DNA of 64,000 nucleotides from Cryptosporangium phraense (GTDB lineage: Bacteria > Actinomycetota > Actinomycetes > Mycobacteriales > Cryptosporangiaceae). Positions 44,511-51,848 of the stretch are shown piece after piece. Within the stretch, counting starts at the first letter, position 1; every line of letters starts with the position of its first letter. The position numbers and the translations under genes were made by a program. Under the pieces are notes generated by a model that worked only from the letters and a program-made list of their open reading frames with translations, searched no databases and was not told the DNA's origin. Location: NCBI RefSeq assembly GCF_006912135.1, contig NZ_VIRS01000016.1:62001-126000 (forward strand), in the 5' to 3' direction.

Positions 44511-44627
44511 TCCGCGACGCTGGTGAATGTCCTCCTCAGCTTCACCGGCTCCCCGGGCCTGTTTGGAATCCAGGAACCTCTATCGGGTGGCCCCACAAGC
44601 GCCGGGGCGTGCGTCCATCCGGCCCGG

Positions 44628-45239
44628 CTACTGCCCGAGCGCGCCGTCGAGGATGTCGTCCAGCAGATCACGAGCGGACATACCGCGCCGTCGTGCCTCC
44701 TCGTGCAGCCGCCGCTCCTGGGCGGGTGACGGGCAGCTCGCTTGCGCCGTAGGTGGGGCTGACCCGTCCATTCCTGCCGCAAACCATTCCTTCAAGCGTT
44801 GCTGACGAGGGACGACCTCCTGGGGGTCCTCCGGCACTCCGAGCGCATAGCGCAGAAAGAACTCGGTGGCGAGGAGACCGGTCTTGGCGCCTTCGATCTC
44901 CGCGCGAGCGAGAACGAACCTCAAGAGCAGTGGCGAGATGCGCATCATGACCGTGACGTCGCGCGAGTCTGACGAGGGCAGTTCAACGGGCTCCAGCGCC
45001 GCCGCACCGACACGACCCGCGAGTTGGGCCTCGCGGTGACGGCGGATCGATGAGCCCAGAGCTTCGGCGGCCGCGATCGGATCCGTGCGCCCCGGTTCGT
45101 AGGCCAGCGGCACGCGGGAGCCGGGAAGCGATGCTGGAGGTCCGGGCGGTGATGACCTCCCGATGTCCCGTGCCCACGGGTTAGCGAACCCGCCGCCGGC
45201 CGGCGGCTGCTGGGGCGACTCGCTCGACCGATCTGTCAC
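44628..45239 (-). CDS. putative ribbon-helix-helix-like DNA-binding protein
   Basis: This 203-residue protein is not firmly recognised. Its middle part (SRDVTVMMRISPLLLRFVLARAE, then GLLATEFFLRYALG) reads like a beta-strand followed by two helices, the ribbon-helix-helix pattern, and the C-terminus (AQERRLHEEARRRGMSARDLLDDIL) is a second helical segment. The N-terminus is disordered. It diverges from the gene at 45468 across a cluster of TGTGAG repeats, so it could be their repressor; this is speculative. GTG start with GGAG upstream. Confidence 0.5.
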   Translation of the reverse strand: MTDRSSESPQQPPAGGGFANPWARDIGRSSPPGPPASLPGSRVPLAYEPGRTDPIAAAEALGSSIRRHREAQLAGRVGAAALEPVELPSSDSRDVTVMMRISPLLLRFVLARAEIEGAKTGLLATEFFLRYALGVPEDPQEVVPRQQRLKEWFAAGMDGSAPPTAQASCPSPAQERRLHEEARRRGMSARDLLDDILDGALGQ

Positions 45240-45313
45240 TTCACATTACTCCACACAGGATTCAACGGCGGCGCGTTCACTCCTCAGTGGATACAACACC
45301 TCGCCCTCGATGA

Positions 45314-45376
45314 GGTGAGAGATCGTGTGAGAAGCCGCGCAGAACCAGATGTGAGAACGCAGTGAGCGGCTGTGAG
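45314..45376 (+). promoter_or_regulatory. TGTGAG repeat cluster in the divergent intergenic region
   Basis: GGTGAGAG (45314), TGTGAGAA (45326 and 45350), AGTGAG (45361) and TGTGAG (45371) lie in one orientation. The last three show the same N5/N4 spacing as the other copies. The cluster stands between the divergent genes 44628-45239 and 45468-46304 and is a likely operator for both. Confidence 0.6.
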
Positions 45377-45467
45377 GGGTCTGTCAGCACCAGCTGACTG
45401 AATCGAGGTCGTCCGCCTGGCGCTATCCGGCGGATCCTGCGTCCCTCGCCTCTAGGAGCATTTCGCG

Positions 45468-46304
45468 ATGAGCACCCCGTGGCCGAGCTCGGCCCTGGCC
45501 GCCGCTGATCAGGCATTCACCGCCCTGACGACCGATCCCGATCCTCTCCTGCTCGATCTCGACCAGTTCTCACCGGCGGCTGGATTGCCCAGCGGATCGA
45601 TGCCTCTCCGGACGCTGCGTAACTGGCTGCTCGAGCACCCTGGTGCGCACAACGCACAGGACGCCGTCTGGACCGAACTGATCCAGCGAGCCCGGACGGG
45701 CGAGCCGCAGTGGGTGATCACCGCGGTCGGCATGGCGATGCCCTCGCTGCTGCGCTCAGCGGTCGAGCTGCGCGCCGGCTATCCCGACGATCCTGACGAC
45801 ATCGACTCCGAACTGCTCACCGGCTTTCTCTCCGCTCTCCGCGACACTCGCGTACCGGCCGCGGAGCTCACCTGCGCCCGCCTGTGCTGGGCCGCCTGGC
45901 GAGCCGGGCACCACCTGCTGCGTCAAGCCCGCGAACAGGTTCCCGTCGATGATCTCGAGCATGCTCTGGCCTCCCGGCCACCCCGAATTCCCTACGGACA
46001 TCCCGACGTTCTGGTCGCCCGTGCCGTCGCGTTGGAACTGGTCGACGAGGGCGACGCCGAGGCCTGGATCGATACGCGGCTGGCGTTGCGGGACCCCGTC
46101 CCGCTCGCCGCCGCGCGTCGTATCACCGTCGACGCGCTGCGGATGCGGTTGAACCGCGTGGATCAGCGCCTGGCCGCCGCGCTGGCCGACGGCCTGCTCA
46201 CCGGCGTGGCCTCCGCCGAAGCCCGCGCCCAGCTGAAGAAGGCCGCCGCGCACCGCACCGCCACCCGCGCTACTCGGCCCCGCGGGCGCATCCACGCCGC
46301 CTGA
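45468..46304 (+). CDS. conserved hypothetical, sigma-factor-like helical protein
   Basis: This 278-residue protein is mostly helical. The segment around residues 40-130 (LRNWLLEHPGAHNAQDAVWTELIQRA, then AMPSLLRSAVELRAGYPDDPDDIDSELL) recalls sigma region 2-like helices of actinomycete element proteins, and DALRMRLNRVDQRLAAAL recalls a C-terminal helix pair. No clear region 4 helix-turn-helix is visible. Function is not established. AGGAGC precedes the ATG, a leader (CTAGGAGCAT) shared with the gene at 54617. Confidence 0.55.
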   Translation: MSTPWPSSALAAADQAFTALTTDPDPLLLDLDQFSPAAGLPSGSMPLRTLRNWLLEHPGAHNAQDAVWTELIQRARTGEPQWVITAVGMAMPSLLRSAVELRAGYPDDPDDIDSELLTGFLSALRDTRVPAAELTCARLCWAAWRAGHHLLRQAREQVPVDDLEHALASRPPRIPYGHPDVLVARAVALELVDEGDAEAWIDTRLALRDPVPLAAARRITVDALRMRLNRVDQRLAAALADGLLTGVASAEARAQLKKAAAHRTATRATRPRGRIHAA

Positions 46305-46551
46305 CCGATCCCGCTGTTCGATGCCATGGTCGCAGCGACCGATCAATGCCTCGCCAGCATCCTGACCAAAACCGTTTTCGTCGACGTAGTCCGTCCCGAC
46401 GGCATCCTCCAGCCAACCTAGAGTGCGTTGCACGCTGCCGGCCGACTGGGGCGGCGAGGATGTTCTCGGCGACACCGGCCGCACGCGAGCACTCCCTCAC
46501 GGGGTCAGCGACGCGTCACAGCTTGGCTCACCCTCAGCCGGTTTAATTTTT

Positions 46552-46600
46552 GGCACCAACTCCCGTTCGGACGGGGATTCGAACCAACCAACTTTGCTGT
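46552..46600 (-). other. tRNA 3'-end-like remnant or attachment-site candidate
   Basis: On the minus strand GGTTCGAATC (46585-46576) is followed by CCCGT-CCGA-ACGGG, a 5-bp hairpin, and TTGGTGCC. GGTTCGAATC is the T-loop sequence of tRNAs, but no matching acceptor, D-arm or anticodon arm was found. It may be a tRNA 3'-end copy left by element integration. Confidence 0.35.
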
Positions 46601-46643
46601 CGCTCGACGTGCGATCTGCCTCTCCGCAGCACGCAGGAGACCA

Positions 46644-46691
46644 ACGAGGAGCGCCGGCCGCGATCGGTAGATCGCGGCCGGCGCTCTTCGT
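46644..46691. terminator. 22-bp-arm hairpin with one mismatch
   Basis: ACGAGGAGCGCCGGCC plus GCGATC is mirrored after GGTA by GATCGC plus GGCCGGCGCTCTTCGT. On the plus strand it is followed by GTTTT, which fits a strong terminator. It also could isolate the secretion genes from upstream transcription. Confidence 0.62.
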
Positions 46692-47015
46692 GTTTTCGAA
46701 ACTCCGGCCGGTTTCGGGTCCCGGAGCTCAGGCCGTTTGTCGTCTCCGGACCTGTCGCCGACGGACACATTCCTTCGCGGTCTACTCGGCCGCGCGACAC
46801 GAAATCTTGATGACTGACTCTCTGTTTCCGAAGCGGCCGGGCCCCTATTCACGCGGCGTTGGCACTCACATGCCGCCGTGCAGCGCGTGTGTCCTTTGTC
46901 CACAGGTCACGCGTGGCTGACCTGCGGCTCAGCGGGTTGTCCACAGAGCCGGACACGATCTGTGCACTGGGTCGTGCAGGAATGTGAGCAGCGCCAAGGA
47001 GAGGCGGCACGGTGC

Positions 47016-47090
47016 TGTGAGGTCCCTGTAAGGCCGTGTGAGATGCGGGGGCGTTCGCCAGGGCTCACAGACGACGGTTCTGAAGGTGCG
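47016..47090 (+). promoter_or_regulatory. TGTGAG operator/promoter upstream of the T4SS genes
   Basis: TGTGAG (47016), TGTAAG (47027) and TGTGAG (47037) are followed by GATGCGGGGGCG, TTCGCC, GGGCTCACA and GGTTCTGA. This matches the minus-strand copy at 44453-44510 almost base for base over about 75 bp. A single TGTGAG also occurs at 46983. It lies 300 bases upstream of the pilin-like gene. Confidence 0.62.
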
Positions 47091-47387
47091 GATCGCTTCT
47101 CGCTGCGCACAGCGCGGCGCTGGGGCGCCGTCCGCCGCCGAGCCCAGCACGGACGCATGGTGCGGCGAGTCAGGGTCGATCCGGGTGCTGCGCACGGAAT
47201 GCGCTGACACACATTCCCTCCTCGCGTACCCGAATGGGAGGACGAGCTCCTCCCGGAACGCATCCCTGCTCGCTCGCCTCCGCTTCGGTGCTCGGGGCTC
47301 GGCGGCGGTCCCATGACCGCCTTTTCGAGCATTCGCCCGGCGCCGCGCGTCCTTCGCGTGGCGCCGGGCCGGAGGTGACCCCCCCCA

Positions 47388-47825
47388 ATGTCTGGCTCTC
47401 CGGCGTGCCCGCGCGCCGCCAGGTCTTGTTGTCCGGCGCGCTCGCGCCGCGCCCGTTTCCTCTCGCCCCCCACCGGACGGCCTCGGCGAGCACTCAGCCG
47501 AGTGCCGCGCGCAGCGCTGACCGGCGCCTTTCTTTCCTTGTCGTGGCTTCCGGATGCTGCCGTGGCCGCGCCCGCTCCCGGCGTTCCGACACCGAAGTCA
47601 TTGCCGGAGGTGATCAGCAGCCTGCAGCTCTGGGTGCTGGGAATCATCGGCTCGATCGCGACCCTGTACGCGGTCCTGGCCGCGGTATACCTGACCACCG
47701 CCGGCGGCAGCCCCGAGCAGGAAATCAAGGGCAAAACCGCGCTGCGCAACGCGCTGGTCGGCTACGCCCTGGCCATCCTCGCGCCGGTGCTGCTGCAGAT
47801 CGCCAAGAGCATCGTCGCGGTCTGA
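47388..47825 (+). CDS. VirB2/TrbC-like conjugation pilin
   Basis: This 145-residue protein has a long basic leader, a hydrophobic stretch ending DAAVAAPA (signal cleavage near residue 61), and two membrane helices (LWVLGIIGSIATLYAVLAAVYL and ALVGYALAILAPVLLQIA) split by a short GGSPEQEIKGK loop. That is the layout of VirB2/TrbC pilins. GGAGGTGA precedes the ATG. It opens the secretion operon. Confidence 0.78.
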   Translation: MSGSPACPRAARSCCPARSRRARFLSPPTGRPRRALSRVPRAALTGAFLSLSWLPDAAVAAPAPGVPTPKSLPEVISSLQLWVLGIIGSIATLYAVLAAVYLTTAGGSPEQEIKGKTALRNALVGYALAILAPVLLQIAKSIVAV

Positions 47826-47830
47826 TCGTC

Positions 47831-48712
47831 ATGAGCGGCTTCGTCCTCAATCAGATCCTGTCGTGGCTCTTCGACGCCGTACTCGCCGCGCTGGACGCGG
47901 TGATCGAGTTGATCAGCGACGCGCTGCTGGTCACCCCGGAACTCACCAGCCTGCCGCAGGTGCAGGCCTTGACCGGCCGATCCGTGACCGTCGTCGACAC
48001 CGTCTTCGTCCTCGTGTTCCTCGCCGCCGGGGTGCTGACCATGATCGCTGGCGGCGAAGAGACCACCCAGTACACGGTCAAAGATCTCGTTCCCCGCGCC
48101 GTGGTCGGTTTCCTCGCCGCGCACTTCTCGCAGCTGCTCTGTGGACGGGCCATCACGCTGGCCAACGCGGTGTGCGGAGCGCTCAGCGACCAGAACGTCG
48201 ACCGGTCGTTCGGCGTCGCCGCGCTGCGCCAGCACCTGCGCGCCGGCAACAACCCCGGCGTCATGCTGCTGCTGCTCGTGATCGTCGTGCTGGTCATCGT
48301 GCTCGTGGTCAGCATCGCCTTTGGCCTGATCACCCGCTTCGGTGTCCTGTTCATCTTGACCGCCGCTGCTCCGCTCGCGCTGGCCTGCCACGCCCTGCCG
48401 CACACCGACCCGGTCGCCCGGCTGTGGTGGCGGTCCTATCTCGGGGTCCTGGCCGTCCCCGTGCTGCAGGCCTTCACCCTCGCCGCCGGACAGTGGATGC
48501 TCACCGACATCCGGCACATCTTGCCCGACCTCCCCTGGTCCGGCGGTTCCGCGACGATCCTCAATCTGCTGGTCGTGCTGGTGCTCCTGTGGACCACGCA
48601 GCGCATCCCGAGCCTGGTGCGCCGCTACGTCTCGGCCGGCGGCCGGCCACCGAACGCGTGGGGGACCGTCGTGCGGGTCCTGGCCGTGCGCCGTGTGGCG
48701 GGGATGCTGTGA
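47831..48712 (+). CDS. VirB6/TrbL-like polytopic membrane protein
   Basis: This 293-residue protein has at least five hydrophobic segments, among them LFDAVLAALDAVIELI, TVFVLVFLAAGVLTMI, VMLLLLVIVVLVIVLVVSI and ATILNLLVVLVLLW. Position after the pilin and before PrgI- and VirB4-like proteins fits the inner-membrane channel of Gram-positive type IV secretion systems. The stop overlaps the next ATG (TGATG). Confidence 0.76.
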   Translation: MSGFVLNQILSWLFDAVLAALDAVIELISDALLVTPELTSLPQVQALTGRSVTVVDTVFVLVFLAAGVLTMIAGGEETTQYTVKDLVPRAVVGFLAAHFSQLLCGRAITLANAVCGALSDQNVDRSFGVAALRQHLRAGNNPGVMLLLLVIVVLVIVLVVSIAFGLITRFGVLFILTAAAPLALACHALPHTDPVARLWWRSYLGVLAVPVLQAFTLAAGQWMLTDIRHILPDLPWSGGSATILNLLVVLVLLWTTQRIPSLVRRYVSAGGRPPNAWGTVVRVLAVRRVAGML

Positions 48713-49785
48713 TGCGCGCACACACCACCCCGAGTCCGCCGGGACAGTCAACCCGCGCCGGCCGCGACGAGCCGCTGCGAGCGCGCATGCCGGCCGACGT
48801 CGACGCACCGGACACCGCCGCCTACGGCCTGACCTTCCGGCAGCTGGCCATCCTGGCCGTCGCGGCGCTTCTCGCCTACACCGGCTGGAGCGCGCTGCGC
48901 GCAGTTCTGCCGGTTCCGCTGCTGGCCGCCGGTTGCGGTGTCGTGGCCGTCGTCGCGGTGGTCCTGGCGCTGGGCCGCCGCGACGGCCTGCCGATGGACC
49001 AATGGTTACGCGCCGCGATCCGCCACGGACGCGCCCCGCACGCGCTCTCGACCCTCGAGCAGGCACAGCCCGCGCCGCCGTGGGTGCAGACGCTGCCCCG
49101 GCCGCGGATTCCGCTGCCCGCTCCGCTGCGCCTACCGGCGACCGCTATCGACGCGGACGGACAGATCCACCTCACCGCCGGGCTCGACGCGGCGATCGTC
49201 GCCGCGACCACCGTCAACCTCGCCCTGCGCACCCCCGACGAGCAGACCGCGCTGATCGAGGGCTGGGGACGGTGGCTGAACTCCCTGGCCGCGCCCGCGC
49301 AGGTCGTCGTGACCGCCCAGCCGGTCGACCTGCGCTCCCACGCCCGGCACCTCGAGGACACCGCAGATCGCCTGGACGACCCGGTGCTCGCCGACGCGTG
49401 CGCCGATCACGCCGCCTTCCTCCACGAGCTGGCCGATCGGCGCGATCCGCTCCGCCGCCAAGTCCTGCTCGTCACCCCCGCCCCCACCTCCGCCGGCGTC
49501 AGCCGCGTTCCGCGCAACCGGCGTTCGTCCCGCCCGTCGCGCTCCACCACGGCGCCCGGCGCCCACGACCGCGTCCCCGGGACGCGTGCGGCACGACGCC
49601 GCGCCGAGGACACCGCCCGGGCTCTGTCCGGGCTCGGCGTCACCGCCCGCGTGCTCGACGGGGATGCCGCCACCGAGGCCCTCGCCGCCTCCGCCGACCC
49701 CTACCGGCCGCCTCGCGCGCGCGGCATCGCCGCGCCGGACGCCCTCACCACCGGCCCACCTATGCGAAGGACACGATCGCGTTGA
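48712..49785 (+). CDS. PrgI-like T4SS protein
   Basis: This 357-residue protein has a PrgI-type opening: TFRQLAILAVAALLAYTGWSAL and VPLLAAGCGVVAVVAVVLALGRRDGLPMDQWL, two helices with a short loop. A soluble domain follows that looks like a TraC/VirB4 N-terminal neighbour (AAPAQVVVTAQPVDLR). Actinomycete conjugative elements commonly place a PrgI-family gene just before virB4. It overlaps the virB4-like gene by four bases (TTGA). Confidence 0.75.
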   Translation: MRAHTTPSPPGQSTRAGRDEPLRARMPADVDAPDTAAYGLTFRQLAILAVAALLAYTGWSALRAVLPVPLLAAGCGVVAVVAVVLALGRRDGLPMDQWLRAAIRHGRAPHALSTLEQAQPAPPWVQTLPRPRIPLPAPLRLPATAIDADGQIHLTAGLDAAIVAATTVNLALRTPDEQTALIEGWGRWLNSLAAPAQVVVTAQPVDLRSHARHLEDTADRLDDPVLADACADHAAFLHELADRRDPLRRQVLLVTPAPTSAGVSRVPRNRRSSRPSRSTTAPGAHDRVPGTRAARRRAEDTARALSGLGVTARVLDGDAATEALAASADPYRPPRARGIAAPDALTTGPPMRRTRSR

Positions 49786-51848
49786 TCCGACCATCCCGAC
49801 CCCGAACCCGCACCCACCCCCACGCCACCGAGGACCTCACGGAGTACGCCGCGTCCGGCGCGGAATCCGACGCGTCGACGCCGCTGGCCGCCGGCGTCGC
49901 CCCCACGGGAGTGGAAGTCACCGCCCGGCATCTGCGGGCCGGCGACGGCTACGCCGCGACTCTGGTCGTCACCGGCTACCCCGCCGAGGTCGGCCCGGCC
50001 TGGCTCGAGCCCCTGCTGTCCTGGCCCGGCCGCCTCGACCTCGCTCTGCACATCGATCCGCTTCCTGCGCCGGTCGCGGCTGCCCGGCTGCGCACCCAGC
50101 GCGCCCGCTACCACTCCACCCTGCGCGTGGATGCCGCCCGCGGCCGGCTCCCCGATCCGTCGCTCGAGGCGTCCGCGGAAGCCGCCACCGATCTGGCCGA
50201 ACGCCTCGCGCGCGGCGAGGCGAAACTGTTCCGCGTCGGCCTGTACCTCACCGTCCACGCCCGCACCGAACCGGAACTGGCCGACGCGTGCGCGCAGGTC
50301 CGCGCCGCCGCCGCATCCGTGCTCCTCGACGTCCAACCGGCCACCTGGCGGCACCTGGCCGGGTGGACCACCACCCTGCCACTGGGCGTCGACCTGCTCC
50401 GCGCCCACCGCACCATGGACACCCAAGCCCTCGCGGCCGCGTTCCCGCTCGCCTCCCCCGACCTGCCCGCCCCGCTGCCCGGAGACCCACCCACCAGCGG
50501 CGGTGTGCTGTACGGGATCAATCCCGACTCCGGTGGCATCGTGTGGTGGGACCGGTGGGCGCAGGAGAACCACAACGCGATCGTGCTGGCCCGCTCCGGC
50601 GCCGGAAAGTCCTACTTCGTCAAACTCGACATCGCCCGCAACCTCTACCACGGGGTGCAGGTCGCGGTGATCGACCCCGAAGACGAATACCGGCACCTTG
50701 CCGCGACCGTGGGCGGCACCGTCGTGCAGCTGGGCGCCCCCGGTGTCCGGATCAACCCCTTCGACCTCTCACCCGGACCGGCACGCGCCGACGCAGTCAC
50801 CCGGCGCGGACTGTTCATCCACACCCTCATCGGCGTCCTGCTCGGTGCGGCACCGGCCACCGACGAACGGGCCGCCCTCGACCGGGCGATCCTGGCCGCC
50901 TACCGCGAAGCCGGCATCACCGCCGATCCGGCCACCCACAGGCGACCCGCCCCGCAGATGGGAACCCTGGTCGCGGCGTTGTGCGCCGACCGCGACCCCG
51001 CCGGGGGCGCCTTGGCCGGACGCCTCACGCCCTGGGTCGAGGGCAACTACGCGACCCTGCTCAACGGACCGACCACCACCGCCCCGTCCGGGCAGCTGGT
51101 CGTGTGGTCCTTGCGGCAACTGCCCGATGAACTACGCGCGGCGGGCACCCTGCTGGCCCTCGACGCGATCTGGCAGAGCATCGACAACCCCACTCACAGC
51201 GGCACCGGCGCGTACGACACCAGCACGGTCGACACACGCACGCACACGGCCGAGGGCGGACGGCCGGTCCGGCGGATGGTCGTCGTCGACGAGGCATGGC
51301 TGCTGCTCCGCGACGGCGAAGGCGCCAAGTTCTTGTTCCGGCTGGCCAAGGCCGCCCGCAAACGCAACGCCGGGCTCACCGTCGCCACCCAGGACGTCGC
51401 CGACATCCTGAGCACCGATCTCGGGCAGGCCGTCGCGGCCAACTCGGCCACCCAGATCCTGCTCAAGCAGGCCCCGCAGGCCATCGACGCGATCGGTGCG
51501 GCCTTTGGGCTCACCGCCGGCGAACGCCGGGCCCTGCTGGCCGCCCGGACCGGCACCGGGCTCCTGCTGTCCGGGACTTACAGGGTCGGCCTGGAGGTCG
51601 TCGCGTCGCCCGCCGAGCATCGGATGGCCACCACCACTCCCGCCGAACTCGCCGAGCTTCACCACAACGAACTGTTCGACGGAGAGCTCGACGACACCGA
51701 CCTCCCCGACACCGACCTTCCGGACACCGGCCTTCCCCGCACTGGCCGTGCCAGCACTGAGCGCGGCGACACCGCTGATTCGGTATTTTCTGGTTCGCCG
51801 CGGCTGCGCGCCGACGCGTCGGCCGGGGCGCGGAGGTGGCCGCGATGA
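49782..51848 (+). CDS. VirB4-like conjugation ATPase
   Basis: This 688-residue protein has Walker A VLARSGAGKSYFVKLD (near residue 268), an IDPEDEYRHLA loop, INPFDLS, Walker B MVVVDEAWLLL (near residue 500) and ATQDVADIL with the arginine-containing finger region. It powers substrate transport through the T4SS channel at the membrane. The start is TTG 49782, overlapping the PrgI stop, with GAAGGA upstream. The C-terminus ends in repeats of DTDLPDT. Confidence 0.9.
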   Translation: MIRPSRPRTRTHPHATEDLTEYAASGAESDASTPLAAGVAPTGVEVTARHLRAGDGYAATLVVTGYPAEVGPAWLEPLLSWPGRLDLALHIDPLPAPVAAARLRTQRARYHSTLRVDAARGRLPDPSLEASAEAATDLAERLARGEAKLFRVGLYLTVHARTEPELADACAQVRAAAASVLLDVQPATWRHLAGWTTTLPLGVDLLRAHRTMDTQALAAAFPLASPDLPAPLPGDPPTSGGVLYGINPDSGGIVWWDRWAQENHNAIVLARSGAGKSYFVKLDIARNLYHGVQVAVIDPEDEYRHLAATVGGTVVQLGAPGVRINPFDLSPGPARADAVTRRGLFIHTLIGVLLGAAPATDERAALDRAILAAYREAGITADPATHRRPAPQMGTLVAALCADRDPAGGALAGRLTPWVEGNYATLLNGPTTTAPSGQLVVWSLRQLPDELRAAGTLLALDAIWQSIDNPTHSGTGAYDTSTVDTRTHTAEGGRPVRRMVVVDEAWLLLRDGEGAKFLFRLAKAARKRNAGLTVATQDVADILSTDLGQAVAANSATQILLKQAPQAIDAIGAAFGLTAGERRALLAARTGTGLLLSGTYRVGLEVVASPAEHRMATTTPAELAELHHNELFDGELDDTDLPDTDLPDTGLPRTGRASTERGDTADSVFSGSPRLRADASAGARRWPR

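Larger units (their letters stand above)
46305..47387. other. 1083-base intergenic region before the type IV secretion genes
   Basis: No gene is recognised. It contains a tRNA T-arm-like segment at 46552-46600, a long hairpin at 46644-46691 and TGTGAG motifs at 46983 and 47016-47042, the last being the operator upstream of the pilin-like gene at 47388. Short frames elsewhere have no start signals. Confidence 0.55.

Noticed and set aside
46552-46720. Complete tRNA gene on the minus strand
   Set aside because: Only the T-loop-like part is seen. The expected acceptor, D and anticodon stems do not form.
47234-47830. Upstream part of the long frame leading into the VirB6-like gene
   Set aside because: It overlaps the pilin-like gene in another frame; membrane domains begin at 47831.
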